The position numbers were made by a program, and so were the translations under genes. A stretch of DNA of 64,000 nucleotides from Mesostigma viride (taxonomy: Eukaryota > Streptophyta > Mesostigmatophyceae > Mesostigmatales > Mesostigmataceae), in the NCBI GenBank assembly GCA_009746045.1, contig RPFO01000256.1, positions 2,052,329-2,116,328 of the forward strand, given 5' to 3'. A model generated the notes under the pieces. That model saw only the letters and a program-made list of their open reading frames with translations, was not told the DNA's origin and did not search any database. This document shows, one piece after another, positions 1 through 33,126 of the stretch. Position 1 is the stretch's first letter, and the number at the start of each line of letters is the position of its first letter.

Positions 1-427
<427 letters not shown>

Positions 428-837
428 AATTTATGTTAGGCTGCCTCACGTGCTACAATATATTATATGCGTGCTAGCCGCACGACTAAGTGGGCGCCAC
501 AGCCCGAACCGCCGAGATATCTCAACAAGACCACCGCCGGCATAGACTTCATTATATTGACATCGCCAGAAACGATAGTTGTTCAATAAATATAGAGCTG
601 GAGCTCTTGGCTATTAGCATACGTAGTATGCGCTTAGGTGTACTATGCACCAAGGAGTTAGGTCAGATGACTTCAATCGACCTCATTTCAGGTATGCGTG
701 TAAAACTATAGCACTGGACCCGTAGAACACTGCATCTGTCCCGGCGAAACCATGCGACAAGAACCTCCTGGCCTGCGGCAAGAATCTTGCGTTCCGACAT
801 CACAAGTTATACTCACTAGACAATACTGGCACGCCCC
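428..837. other. Intergenic stretch, no gene seen
   Basis: Mixed-composition DNA between the microsatellite and the stop codon of the nucleoporin on the minus strand. It should contain that gene's 3' UTR and polyadenylation site, but I cannot point to a signal. Confidence 0.5.
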
Positions 838-3800
838 TTATTTGCGAGCACCCGGACGTTTTGCCTTGATCTGCCGCCTGCCCTGGGGCCCCGCCGCACC
901 TGCCGAGAACGCAAACTGGCCCGCCGGGGGGGGCGCACCGCCGGGCCCTCCAAACGTGATGCCTGGTTGCGCCGCAGCTGCCCCAGGTTGCCCACCCCCC
1001 GGTGCCGATGATGCGCCAAATGTGAACATTCCTGCAGCGGCCGGGCTGGGTGCAGCTGCTGGTGCGCCGAATGTTGGTGCGGCGGGTGTCGCTCCAAACG
1101 TGAATGATGCTGGCGCGCCAGATGCGCCAGATGCCGGGGGGAAGCCAAACCCAGGCGCTCCCGCAGGCGCAGCCCCGAACGAGGGTGGCGCCGCGCCAAA
1201 GCCACCCGCTGGCTGTCCCGCTGCGGCCGCCCCAAAGGTGAACGTGGCTTGGGACGCGGGGGCTGGCGCCGTGGCTCCCAATTGGAACGGTGCTGCCCCA
1301 GCCGGAGTGGACGCAGAGGCCGGTTGCGCCCCGAAGGTGAACGACGACGTGCCAGGCTGGGCGCTGGGTGTGGGCTGCGCTCCGAATGTAAACGAAGACG
1401 CGGTAGGAGCAGACACCGGTGCCGCCCCGAATTGAAACGGCGCCGCGCTGGCAGCCGGCGTAGACGCGGCCCCCGTTGGCGTGGCCCCGAATTGGAAACC
1501 ACCGGCGGACCCTGGGGTGCCACCAGCTGAGCCGAACGTCGGCACGATGCTGGCGCTCGTCACGCCGGCGAATTGTGATGTCGACGTCGATGGGGCCGAT
1601 GGGGCTGACCCTGCTCCGGCCCCGAACGTAAACATATTTCCTGTACCTGCACCGGTAGTAATGCTGCCACCAGAGGCTGCGGACGCACCGCCACCGCTGC
1701 TGGCCGCCGCGTCGGGCACTAATGCTGCCACGGACACGGTGCGTTGGAGCCCCCGGGAGAGAGCGGCCGCCCCCGGCCCCAACGCCACCGCTGCCGGCGC
1801 GGATGCGGCGTCGATGGTAGACGAGGACGACGGGGCTCCGAATGCAAAGATGCTCGAGGCGCCCAGGGAGGCCGCGGCCCCTGAGGATGCAGCTGCGCCA
1901 GGCGGCCCGGTGGGTGCGGGCGTACTAGTGCCCGCCCCAAAGGTGAAACTTGTGCCAAAGGTAGAAGAAGAGCTGCCAAACGAAGACAAGCCAAAAGCGG
2001 GGGCGCTGGACGAGGGGGTGGTGTTTGCGTCGGCACTGGTGGCCGGCTGACTTGCTGCCACCGTGACGTTTCCAGTGGCCCCCGTCGCAGGGGCGGTGGC
2101 GGCACTGCTGGGTCCCTTGTCGGCCCCGCCGAACAGGCTGATCGCGCTTCCGCTGCTGGTGCCGGCACCACCAGCGGTGGTGGTACTGTTTGGCACCGAA
2201 CTGGCGGCACCGAACGTGAAACTGCTGGCATTCGCCACCCCAGTGCCCGCACCCGCTGTCGACCCTAATGCCGGCCCGCTGCTCCCCGACGGCACCTCTC
2301 CTGCTGGTGTTGTCGTCGCGGTTGCCGGTGTTGTACTGGTTGCTGCTGGTAATGAAGATGACGATGAGACAGGTTGCTTGGGTGCGTCGCCGCCCCCACC
2401 CCCAGCGCTTCTCTTCATCTCCTGAGCCTCCCTGAGCGCCGCGGCCAGGGGGTTGTCGTCCACGTCGCTTGCCGCGGAACGGCTCCCTTTCTTCTTGAAG
2501 CTAGGGGCAGGCGGGTCGGGGGGAATGGTGAACCCGCCGGTTAGCGGGGGGGGGGCACCGAAGGAAGGCAGGGTGGTAGCACTGGGGGTGGAGGAGGACC
2601 AAGGTGCCAGGGGGCCTCCAGGTTGGCTTGCACTTGATGCTAGCGTTGTTGTTGTGATGGTTGTTGCCGCGTGCTGGGAATGTGCAAGGATGTGGGCGAT
2701 GGTGGTAGGCACGACAGACCGGTGGGAAAAGGCCATCAGCCATCCAGCAAGTTGCGAGGATGCTAGAAGTCGTATTCCAACGTATGCACTGAGGCGGGGG
2801 CTGCACGCCATAGCGGTCTCACAAACACATTCTTCGTATGATGGCGTGGGTGATGGAATGCCGCTTTAGCAGAAGTGCGGTTGGATGTGCCTACCCTTAA
2901 CAGAAGTACAACGAGTGCAATCCTCAACAGTGTATTTGTGTAGCTGGTGGGGTGGGTGGGTAGTTTATTGAGTAATGTCATAGTAAGTTTTTTAGCAAAA
3001 CCCCGCCCACAGCAAAACCCCATCCGCTCCCAGCAAAAAGCCGTCATAGCGCTATGACGGCTAGTTGCATGATGAGCCCTGATTGACCGATAGCACTGCA
3101 GATACGCTATAGTGATGTTGTTATAGTGATGTTGTTCCAGTGATGTTGCTATAGTGATGTAGTTCCTTGCGGCGTGCACGTGGGTAAACAATGCAGATTC
3201 TACGATAAGCTGTTGGTTGAGGAAGTAAGCATGAATCCAGGCAGCTTGGGGGAAAGGCATCCCATGAATTAGTTAAGGAACAAAACACCCACTTAGTGTG
3301 AATCTTTACTAGTCTTATCAACCGCGCCCCATTTACCCTGGGCGAAGCGTGTCGCTTGCTCCCTCGCGGGACTACACACTTGTATCAACGAGACGGCGAG
3401 CACACGCGAGAGGTGGCACCCACAACACATGCCCAGCGATGAGACGATCTGATGAAAGGGTAGACATTCTACATGGGTACAGAAGGGCACATGGGTATGT
3501 ACATGGGTAGGTTTATGGGTATGTAAGGGCATGCACCAAGGGGCCTAGTCAGTGCATAGTCAGTGGCTAGTCGTTATCATAAACACAGGCAGGTAGATAC
3601 ATATACTCAAGGTGCCAGCATAGATCGGCACTCACCTCCACCGCACCCCCTTTGGGTTCGTCCGCTTGGAACTCGGGAAGGTCTTCTTCCGCCACGCCGG
3701 CGGTGTGGTTGAGGCCCAACACGGCGCCGCGAAGGGAGGGTAGCTGATGCTGCCATCCCGATGGCAGCTGGTTACGCGGGAGGGGTGATGAGTGATATGT

Positions 3801-5548
3801 AGGGGGTATGGGGTGACAGGTGATAGGTGGCGGTTGATGAAGAAGAAGGGGACGAGGGCACGAGGGGACGAGGTGACGAGGTGACGAGGGGATGAGGGGA
3901 CGAGGGGACGAGGGGACGAGGGGGCAAGGGCCCAAGGGACAGGGGACAGGTTGTTGTCATGATTTGTGATTTGAACTCGCAAGGTGCGGCAGTTATGGCC
4001 GGGTCCAGTGGCAGGTACACTATGCTGCATGTAGATGAACCAACACACCCAAATAAGGTACACTATGCTGCATGTCGATGAACCAACACACCCAAATAAG
4101 GTACACTATGCTGCATGTGGATGAACCAACACACCCAAATAAGGTACACTATGCTGCATGTAGATGAACCAACACACCCAAATGAGGTGCACTGTGTGGC
4201 ATGCGTGCAGATGAACCAACACACCCAAATAAGGTACAACACACTATGGTAACAACATGCTATGCGGGGTTTGGGGTTGGATTTAACACCATCCGAAGTG
4301 CATGGCTTGTAAGGCATGGATGAGCATATATATTGCCCCCACGCTGCATGCACGCAGGTGGTGCGACTGCACAGCATGCCGGCCCAACCATGCTACGGCA
4401 GCGGAAGAAACACACAAACAAAACAAAAGGAAGAAGAAACGAAAATACCAAGAATAAACAGAAGCCCGCCTTTTGCCACAAATGTGACGCAGGAAGGACA
4501 CCCTGGCGGCTCACCAGAGCTCTCCGCCGAACGACACCTGGCAGCCGGCGGAGCGGTACGGGGGGTCGCCGAACGGTCGGTCTTCTTTGCCCGGTAGGCC
4601 CCAACGCACCCCCTTCCTCCTCCTCGGGTTCGTCCTCACGAAATCCCAGCCCCTTTGCGCGCACGACCGGCGAGAAAATGGACGTCCTTTTGATCTCAAA
4701 CGCAGCAACGGGAAGCATGCCATTTCCCCTGGGATTGTGTGCTCTGGAAGGGGTAATGATGTCTGGTAGCACCCTGGCTCGTTTGACTCGCGTCATGTGC
4801 TGGTCTTCATCTACGTCCACCCCCCTTGTCCCATGATAAGTTTTCTCCGCGTGGTTGTTTTGCCCCTGCACAGGCTCGTGGGGGGCTGACCATGAGGCAG
4901 GAAACGGGCTGACTGACCGTGATGGAAATGTCGCTTTTCCAGTATCGTCACCCGTGGGCTGCGCCGGCCCAGCCCCATCATGGCCCGCCATGTCGTCTCG
5001 GCCACGCTTCGCTTTGCGGACGGGAAGAAGGCCCAGCATCAACACGCTGCGCAGCACGCGCTGTCCTCGTTCCAAGGGGGACGGTCGGCCAGCGTCCCTC
5101 CCGGCGTCTCGGCCAACGTTTCCGCTGGGCTCGGAAGCCTGCGCGTCGAAGCTGAATGAGAGGCGACGAGGACGCGGCAGGGCTTCGTTGTCAAAGTCTT
5201 GTCGGGCCCTGCACAATACATGGGCGGAGGCAACATTAGGTAGACCAGGAAAAGGCACAATGTTATCTAGCAGGAGACAATGGGAACGGAGGACGTGAGT
5301 TTTCATTGCAAAAATGCAAGAAGAACGTCAAGATGGAGAAGGATTTTTGTTATAAAAATCAGGGAGAGATGATCTTATATTCACCTCTTAGTAGAACGTG
5401 CTTCGTCCTCGCGACGGTTCTCAATATTGCCAGGAATAGTTCGCCCATTTTCCGCTTCGGCCAGCCTCTTCCGCGAAGCAGTCGGCCCAGAAGCAACGTT
5501 CTGCTTGGCTCCCGCCAGCCAGTCTGACACATAACGAAAGACCTCCAT
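838..5548 (-). CDS. FG-repeat nucleoporin, Nup153/Nup1(Nup136)-like
   Basis: Four exons join in frame: 5548-5385, 5208-4515, 3743-3636 and 2673-838, 933 residues. An in-frame TGA lies just upstream of the ATG at 5548. Exon 1 starts MEVFRYVSDWLAGAKQNV, which could form an amphipathic helix. Exons 2-3 (to about residue 322) are charged and low in complexity. From about residue 470 the protein is Ala/Gly/Ser/Thr/Pro-rich with dozens of FG motifs (FTFGA, FQFGA, SFGA), the signature of natively unfolded nucleoporins that form the permeability barrier and bind karyopherins. It ends in a basic tail, GRRQIKAKRPGARK, which recalls the basic end of metazoan Nup153 and the plant Nup1/Nup136 type; the likely place is the nuclear basket. 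Donors are consensus GTGAxx. The last acceptor (AG at 2675-2674) is the least certain; another AG lies at about 2608. FG-nucleoporin is sure; the subfamily is inferred. Confidence 0.85.
4015..4240. repeat. Minisatellite, ~43-bp unit, about 5 copies
   Basis: Tandem units containing GATGAACCAACACACCCAAA and then a GGTACACTATGCTGCATG segment lie inside intron 2 of the nucleoporin gene. Copies differ by a few substitutions and one has a short insertion. Confidence 0.9.
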
Positions 5549-6228
5549 GGGCACGTTTGGTCAATGTTCAAGTCTCATGCCTGTAGACTTTAGCTGGTAC
5601 AAAACCAAACTGTATCCCCCACCTAATTCATGTTGACACCCCATGCGCCCGCGATTTGAGTAACGCCCAAGCGACATGTCCTCTCAAGAGAATACCCATT
5701 TCGCCATTTATATTTAATAGCAGACCGGCATCTGGCACAGTGCACAACAGCTCATTGCGAGGCCATGGCGCCATGGCCAGATAGCTAATCACCCTGAGTG
5801 CAGTGCGGAGGGCAAACGACTCGCTCTACTGTATTATAAATTATTTTGTTATTGCTGCCCGCTCAACACAACGCTTGAGCTGTCTACGGGCACTGCCACC
5901 GTGTCACGTTCGCACGAAACGGTCTACAGGATGCGCCGCGCCGATCCGTGGTGGCCCTGGACGCTGGCGCATGCTGGCAGTCCAAATTTTTCGCGGGAAT
6001 CCGGGCGCCCGTTCTCCGGCCCACACCCTGCACGCCCGCGCATCGGCTCACCGGCCGCCCAACCTATTCCGCCGCACCCTGCATACCCGGCGGCCGGCCG
6101 ATCGGGCAAAGCAATGTCCAGCTCTGGCCAGTCTGGCTATGGCACGGTTGCGCTCGCGAGGTGTATGGCGCGACTAGCATCTTGCGGTTACCTAGTTGTC
6201 GGTTTCCTCCTCATAATAGTACCATACT
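5549..6228. other. Upstream region of the nucleoporin gene
   Basis: No gene recognised. The nucleoporin promoter should be here. The 5.8-6.2 kb part is GC-rich with overlapping open frames on both strands but no recognisable protein motif. It may already be diverged LINE sequence belonging to the relic that follows. Confidence 0.35.
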
Positions 6229-7131
6229 TTGACGTTTGTAGCTACCCGTCCGGTCGCTGGTGGAGAAACCCTGGCCGCCCGGGCCAGCTGTCCTGGATTG
6301 GCGGGCCGCAAGCGCCGGCGACCTGTTCTTGAGGACGTCATTCTTCACGAGGACCCACATGTGGTCATCCTGACCTATGGCGCCGAGACGTGCAGATGCC
6401 GACGCAGAAGCTGAAGAAAGGACTCGACGGCGCTGTCACCAAGATGCAGCGCAAGGCAAGTGCTCAATTGATATTCCATTTGGTTTGACATTAGCAACTG
6501 GGTGAGGATTTTTACGCTGATTTACCTTGAAATGTTTCCCACATTCTTAGGCACAGGCCCAGGGGCCTAGCCGGGCACCTGGCCCGCACAGATCAAGTAG
6601 ACACATTAGACAGACTAGCTGGCAAGCCCGCGCAGCCCGGGCGTTTTATCCTCATGTGACACGTGGCAGGCCCCAGACCACGCGCGCCGGCCGGGCCGCC
6701 CTCCATGGCCAGATTTTCCATACGTGATCGGCTAGGCAGGGACATGTGCTACCCTAGACGCCGGTGATGGGATCATGCCCGGGGAGCCCCCGGGTTCAGT
6801 TGTCTGTTTAATATGGACGCAATCACATGTATATAAATTAATTAACTTTAATATGGAGGCAGATGACTCCCCAACGGGAGCACGAGTCTAATTAATTAAT
6901 TAATTAATGGAGGCAGATGGCTCGCAAGGATTGGTGGCAGACATGCACGATAGCACCCCCAAGGCCGTGGGGGCTCTGCGTGAGACCCAGTATGGCATTC
7001 ATAGTGATTCGAGCCGTGGCGCCCGCAACCTAGTAAATAGAAACTAGATAGCCGATAGCTAGCATCATCCCTTCCATCCCATCTCCATCCCACGAGGACT
7101 TCTGCTCACATGACACAGTGTACGTGTAAAT
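6229..7131 (+). mobile_element. Decayed RTE-type LINE remnant
   Basis: A segment at about 6361-6390 encodes VVILTYGAET, the motif typical of the region C-terminal to the reverse transcriptase in RTE-type LINEs. It aligns with the better copies at 43.0 kb and 47.9 kb. Similarity resumes through the GHL-A-R-TDQVDT region (6555-6610), the terminal TPK-VGA segment at 6955-7000, the CCATCCCATCTCCATCC 3' UTR and a TTAATTAA-type tract at 6893-6908. The copy is broken by frameshifts and internal gaps and is clearly non-functional. The 5' limit is uncertain. Confidence 0.7.
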
Positions 7132-7911
7132 TTATTCATTAATAGACGTTTGTTGGCAAGGGAGAAGCCAACTGTCACAACAGACAAATATGACAGGTAG
7201 CAATTAAACGCTGCTGCCCCCCCGGGGCTAGGTATGATCCAGACCGTATGGGCTGCGACGCAGTTGGCCCGGGCGCGGCGGAATAGCAAGTTGGCCACGG
7301 CGGGGAGGGAGCGCACGAGACAGGCACTGCCGCCAATAGGAGGACCATGTCGAGGAATATATTTACACGGAGTCATTTACACCACGCTTGCACTATAGCA
7401 CATGTGTCTGGAATATCACCCATGTGCAGTACCAGCTCAAATTTTGATGCTGAAAATGTAGTGCATGTCTGGGTTACGCCGACATGGGTTACGCCGCGAG
7501 AACACGTTGACTTGAGTTGATGCCATGATTGGGCCCTGGGCCCACTGCCTGATTGGCATCCACCCATGTCCCCTTTCATGTCAACTTCTGCTTGCACTGC
7601 AGAATTTGCCCAGCTGGCCCTCGGGGCAGCCCTGCGGTCACGCCCGCTTGGCAAGGTACCGATGAGAGCACAACAACAACATAGCATGGTGTACTCAAGT
7701 GCTCATAGCTACATAGCTTGTTGGCAATCGTGGCGTCATGGCACCAAACAAAAGTTTTTGCCAAGGGTCACTGATAACTTCAATAACGCCTGCTTGCGCT
7801 GGGGGCATGCTCATGCTCAAAGGCCATGCATTTTGAGAGATTCCAGCATCTGCTTTGGTCAACCTGCCATGAGTACTGGGCAACTTCTGTAAAACTAGAC
7901 TTGTTCACAGC
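7132..7911. other. Intergenic, 3' flank of DRP5B
   Basis: No coding pattern recognised. This stretch separates the LINE relic from the DRP5B stop codon (minus strand) and should contain the DRP5B 3' UTR. Confidence 0.5.
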
Positions 7912-28556
<20,645 letters not shown>

Positions 28557-29453
28557 CCTTAATCGCGGCTATCAATTTGTATTCACATAATTCGTGTTAG
28601 TTTGGCCGAACAACTTGCTCAATGGGGGCATGCGAACGCGGGCTTTTTCGGGGTCGTAAGGTTTAGATTTGCTATCTCTTGACCTGATGAGTTCGGAAGC
28701 CACAAACTACAGCGATCGCCACGAGCAAGGGAGTCCAAACGTCCATGTTTGCCACCGCAATATGATGGCTGGTGGAAAACCAGGCCACCGTCTTCAACGT
28801 CTTTGCTGGAAATTGGCGGGAAAAACGACCCAAACCCTGACCCAAACTGAAGTAGAGGAGTGACGGACAATGTAAGCGTACGTTAGCATAATTATTTTTG
28901 ACAAGTATCATGGGGTAGGACCCCTGGCGGGCCTGGACAGGCATGAAGTGGAATTTGGAGATGCATAATGTCTGGGATTTTTGCGATATGGATTTTTGCG
29001 TGTGCCACCGCGCGCATTGCCAGCAAGTCAGTTCAGTGGAATCCCAAATGGCCGGTCATGTCAGGTAATGGCTTAGTTGTTGCACTGTTGTTGCTGTGGT
29101 GGTGGTGGTGGTTGGATCCATGCCGGTCATAGCCAGACAGAGATTCTTTAACGGCCGAAGGCCGGATAAGAAATCCATAGGGTTACAGGAGCTTACAGGC
29201 TGGATTTTTCTCAGAGTGGTGTGGAATCTCAACAAGATTCTCAGAAAGATTGTTAATTTGCTGCAGAGGTACATGAGTTGGCAATTTGCTGACAAGCAAT
29301 CCAGATTCCTTAGCCTTCCTGCCACCAATTAGGTAGTTAGACCTATAGGCTTCCCTAGTTCCCGGACTTTGTTCTTAGAATCTGTTACTTTTACTGATCA
29401 CTTTTATCTTATTCATTCTTAATCTGAATCCTTCCAGGGGAGAATCACGCTCA
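28557..29453. other. DRP5B upstream region
   Basis: No gene seen. This is the DRP5B-proximal half of the intergenic space between DRP5B (minus) and the ankyrin gene (plus), where the DRP5B promoter should lie. No promoter element can be named with confidence. Confidence 0.5.
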
Positions 29454-29469
29454 ACTTGTACATGCTAGT
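29454..29469. repeat. Target-site duplication, left copy (16 bp)
   Basis: ACTTGTACATGCTAGT, identical to 33111-33126. The pair brackets the L1-like LINE. Confidence 0.95.
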
Positions 29470-32400
29470 TTTTCCGGTGAAATGGGTGTTAGTTTATTTC
29501 CATATAACAGTTAAGGTGACCCAGGTATGCCAAAAATAGCCTGAAATGCCTAGTTTTGCCTAAATTGGGGTGCCCGCATTAATAAGGCGCGCCCTGCGAC
29601 CAAGGTAGCCATTGTACTGTAGATATATCGTCATCCGGCATACGTGTAAAGACCTGGTTCATGCCCATGAGTGCATGGAAGACTTCCAGGGGGCTGGGGG
29701 TGTCATTGTTAGGGCCCGGGTCCCATACTTTGTGTTGTTCCGTCGCCAGGAGCCAGTAACGACGCATAGCCAGGTTCCAAGAGGAGATAAACCGGCGGAC
29801 CACGGCACCTCTCGTGTACGCGGCACGTAACGTGAATACGGTCTCGTTGCGAACTTGCCATATGGTGTGAAGCATCGTCGTGCGTAGCCATATCCATGCC
29901 ATCTGGTTGGCTGTGAGGCTCGCGTCCCGTAATCCCGTGATGCCGAAAATAACCGTAGATAGTGTGACGGTGGTGGGGGGAGCTGTAATAGCCATCCACT
30001 TGGCCCATATACCCAGCAGCCATTGCCAAACCCCGGCGAGTTGGCAGTCCAGAAATCTGTGCTCAATTGTTTCATCTGGAAAGTTGCATAAGCACGCCGC
30101 CGCGTGGGAGTACCGGTGGTGCAATTGGGAATTGACCCCGATGGCCCGATGCATAAGCAGGTGCTGGACGTCGGTGGCCCGTTTGTCAACCAATGGGTGA
30201 TCAACTGCCAAGGTAATGTTCTTGATCCAGGTGTAGCCCGGCCACTCGGGGTGCCAGCGCAGGCGACCCGGGTGCATCCTATGATTTTTATGTAGAAGTA
30301 GCCGGTATCCCCAGTCTGCCGTGTACTCGAAAAGGCACTTCGTCATGGGGGTGCCGCCAGATGTGAGGACCCACCCAAATTCTAGCGGGTCTAGAGCAAG
30401 CGTGTCCAGTCGCCCTTTGCCAACATGTAGCCATGTGGTGTCGCGTATCACTGTGGTGGGGTCCAAGGGTAACATGCACGCCTGTGACAGTGACCACGGG
30501 ACCACTCGAATGCGGTGACATTGAAATGCTGGAATGTAGGCGTACGATGTAATCAATTTGCCGAGAAGTCCTTGACCGTCGGGTGTCTCCTGGAGCAATT
30601 GTATGGTAACGCCCGTCGACGCGACCGCAACGATGCAGCCCTTATGTATGGGCGTGTCGCGATCCGGGTAATAGCTCACCCATTCCCCGACTTGTAGGGG
30701 TTTGCGTGGGGTTGTCATGAGGGTATGCCATCCTGCGGGAATTGCTTGTAGAAGGTTGTCCCAAGCTGGTCGGCTGGGCATGTTTGCGATCCACGCACTG
30801 ATTTCCGTGTATGTTAGGAGGCGATATCGGTCACCGTCAGCCGCGTATAAATCGATGATTCGCGTAACCGGCGGGTTGGCCGTCAAAAAGCCCTCATATG
30901 GGTTGCGGCCGCTTAAAACACCAAACACATTATGCTCACTATCGCGCAGCAAATCATTGAAATATAATGGTTGGCGTGCCACCTCTTCCCGCGTGGTAGG
31001 GTGAGCAATTCTGTCCGGTTTTAGGTTCTTATAACCTTTCCACATACGTGCCCAGTACCATGATAAGCCTTTATACGAAGTGAGCGCACATGTAAGTATT
31101 GCTGCCCCCAAGTGCCATGATGTACCATTGTTGTGGGTATAGGTTGTGGCGAAAGCTTCTTGTGCCAACATACAACCAGGGTGTGCGTTTACGCCTATGA
31201 AAGCGGTTAGGATCTGTTTGGTGTACACTGACCATAAGCGCCACTCCATATTATGTAAGCCCAAGCCTCCTTGAACCCATGGCATATAGGACATGTCCCG
31301 ATCGATCCATCCCGGCACCGTGTGTGTTATGATACCCTGCTGTTTCCAAACAAAATTGCTGCCGATTCGTTGGATGATCTTGGTGGTGTACTCGTTAGGT
31401 GGGTGACCTTGGCAGTAGTAGAGCACTTTGGAGAATAACATTTGGTTGGTGATGAGGACCCTGCCCCGTAGGCTGAGACGGGGAACCGCTGCCCATCTTG
31501 ATGCCGCTTGGAGCATGCCTGTGAGTTTGCCACTGTGTGTTGTGTTGTCATACAAAAAGGTGGGGTGTTCAGCAAGACGTCCATCCATAGTGCAACCGAT
31601 AGGGCAGTTGTGTAATAGGTGGTGACCGTCTGGCTGGACCCATGTCACAGGCAGATTAGGGAGTGATAAGCGGGGGGAGGATCCTCTCCCGATGTGCAGC
31701 CCCGTGGACTTTTGCACGTTACACCGCTGTTGAGAGGCCATAGAGTATGTCGTGATATTCTCCATGATAGCATGCACATCGGTAGTGGAGGTGCAGACAT
31801 TAGTGGTGTCATCAACATAAGCAGTTTGGAACAAACCTCGCGGTTTACCTTGGATGGGGAAGCCCCTGATCCTGTTGTCGCGAGCGTGCAAAAAGAACAG
31901 CCCGGCATGCGCAAGAAGAAACAGGAGCGGGGACATGCAGTCGCCTTGTGGGAGTGACCTAGAGCTAGTGCCTGTGCGTGAGAAGTGCCCGTTTAGGAGT
32001 AGGGTCCATGAGAGCGATTGAATCATACCGATGGTGACATGCGTGAAAGTGCCACCAAATCCGAAACCGCGCAATGTCTTCTCAAGGTAGTCCCAACACA
32101 TGCGGTCAAAAGCTTTTTTGAAATCCCAGAATAGTATGATGCCGAGTATGTTGTGGCGCCACGCTTTTTCCACTATGTCCATAAGCATGGTAATGCTATC
32201 GTTTATGTGTAGGTTAGCGCGGAAGCCGACTTGTTCCGGACCGATTAGGTCGTCGAGTACTGTGTAAATGCGTAGTTGTAGTATTTTACTGATGATTTTG
32301 TACGCAACCGTGAGTAGTCGTATGGGACGGTAGTTTTGCCATTGAGTTTTAGACCCCTTTTTAAATATGAGGATTAGTGCGGTTTCTGCCCAGTTGCCAG

Positions 32401-33110
32401 GGACGATACCTGTGCGCCATACTTCGAGGACGCATTTGTAAAAGCCGGCAGAAAGGTCGGGCCAAAACTTCCTCCAAAATTCTACAGGGATGCCGTCCAC
32501 TCCGGGTGCACTACCGAGTTTGATTTTGAGCATAGCAGCCTGTGTCTCAGCTTGTGTGGGTGTCTGATCTAGTTCTTGCTGCTGCGTGGTGGTGAGGCGC
32601 CGTGGTATCGCCTGAAGGACTTGGTGGATAGCTTGAGGTGCTTGAGGGTGCGGTTTACTTCGGAATAGCTTCGTAAAATATTGATGACCGCTGTTTAGTA
32701 TGGAATGGGTGTCGGTGTGGATGCCCTGGTCGTCGTGAATTTCAGTTATCAGCGTGTGTGTTCGTTGCTTCGGGAGGAGTGCAAAATATTCTTTATTCAT
32801 TTTTTCCCCCGTTGTGTGCCACCAAAGGTTTTCCGCATCTATGGCGTTAGCGTGTCTTTCGTATCGTAGTTTGTCCAAGGCTAGCTGGGCTTGTTGCATT
32901 TTCGCCATGTCATAAGTAGTGAGTGTTTGCTTAAGTTGTAGACGATTGACAATACGTTCGTAACATCGGTATTCATGGCCTTTCTGTTGTCTAAGCTCAG
33001 CAGTGTATTTCTTAGAAAGTTGCAGTACATGTTGTAGGCCGGCTTGCATCCATCGACAATGATCGGTATAGTGAGGGATGCTGGCCACCCACTCTCGCCA
33101 AAAAGCTTTT
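29470..33110 (-). mobile_element. L1-like LINE, 5'-truncated, young insertion
   Basis: A 3,641-bp insertion between perfect 16-bp duplications. The 5' end (high coordinate) falls inside the coding region: the open frame runs straight out of the left flank (VKAFWREWVAS) with no ATG at its true start, so the endonuclease part is missing. The 3' end carries about 109 bp of UTR without a clear poly(A). An unbroken 1,169-codon frame and an undecayed duplication indicate a recent event. Truncation means the copy should not be autonomous. Confidence 0.93.
29579..33088 (-). CDS. LINE reverse transcriptase (L1/Tx1-like), N-terminally truncated
   Basis: 1,169 residues counted from the first internal ATG; the open frame continues to about 33110. 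Reverse transcriptase blocks in order: GSAPGVDGIPVEFW (about 192-205), NYRPIRLLTVAYKI (about 252-265), FWDFKKAFD with catalytic Asp (320-328), LPQGDCMSPLLF (389-400), AYVDD active site (423-427). A C-terminal Cys/His region (about 1000-1030: CLCNFPDETIEHRFLDCQ) matches the zf-RVT type found in plant and algal L1 elements. The apurinic-type endonuclease that normally comes first is absent. Reverse transcription primed at the nick (target-primed) is the family's mechanism. No stop codon interrupts the frame. Confidence 0.95.
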   Translation of the reverse strand: MASIPHYTDHCRWMQAGLQHVLQLSKKYTAELRQQKGHEYRCYERIVNRLQLKQTLTTYDMAKMQQAQLALDKLRYERHANAIDAENLWWHTTGEKMNKEYFALLPKQRTHTLITEIHDDQGIHTDTHSILNSGHQYFTKLFRSKPHPQAPQAIHQVLQAIPRRLTTTQQQELDQTPTQAETQAAMLKIKLGSAPGVDGIPVEFWRKFWPDLSAGFYKCVLEVWRTGIVPGNWAETALILIFKKGSKTQWQNYRPIRLLTVAYKIISKILQLRIYTVLDDLIGPEQVGFRANLHINDSITMLMDIVEKAWRHNILGIILFWDFKKAFDRMCWDYLEKTLRGFGFGGTFTHVTIGMIQSLSWTLLLNGHFSRTGTSSRSLPQGDCMSPLLFLLAHAGLFFLHARDNRIRGFPIQGKPRGLFQTAYVDDTTNVCTSTTDVHAIMENITTYSMASQQRCNVQKSTGLHIGRGSSPRLSLPNLPVTWVQPDGHHLLHNCPIGCTMDGRLAEHPTFLYDNTTHSGKLTGMLQAASRWAAVPRLSLRGRVLITNQMLFSKVLYYCQGHPPNEYTTKIIQRIGSNFVWKQQGIITHTVPGWIDRDMSYMPWVQGGLGLHNMEWRLWSVYTKQILTAFIGVNAHPGCMLAQEAFATTYTHNNGTSWHLGAAILTCALTSYKGLSWYWARMWKGYKNLKPDRIAHPTTREEVARQPLYFNDLLRDSEHNVFGVLSGRNPYEGFLTANPPVTRIIDLYAADGDRYRLLTYTEISAWIANMPSRPAWDNLLQAIPAGWHTLMTTPRKPLQVGEWVSYYPDRDTPIHKGCIVAVASTGVTIQLLQETPDGQGLLGKLITSYAYIPAFQCHRIRVVPWSLSQACMLPLDPTTVIRDTTWLHVGKGRLDTLALDPLEFGWVLTSGGTPMTKCLFEYTADWGYRLLLHKNHRMHPGRLRWHPEWPGYTWIKNITLAVDHPLVDKRATDVQHLLMHRAIGVNSQLHHRYSHAAACLCNFPDETIEHRFLDCQLAGVWQWLLGIWAKWMAITAPPTTVTLSTVIFGITGLRDASLTANQMAWIWLRTTMLHTIWQVRNETVFTLRAAYTRGAVVRRFISSWNLAMRRYWLLATEQHKVWDPGPNNDTPSPLEVFHALMGMNQVFTRMPDDDISTVQWLPWSQGAPY

Positions 33111-33126
33111 ACTTGTACATGCTAGT
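33111..33126. repeat. Target-site duplication, right copy (16 bp)
   Basis: Identical to 29454-29469. Confidence 0.95.

Noticed and set aside
752-2425. Long plus-strand Pro/Ala-rich open frames
   Set aside because: Antisense shadows of the FG-nucleoporin exon, whose FG motifs, splice sites and basic tail are only on the minus strand.
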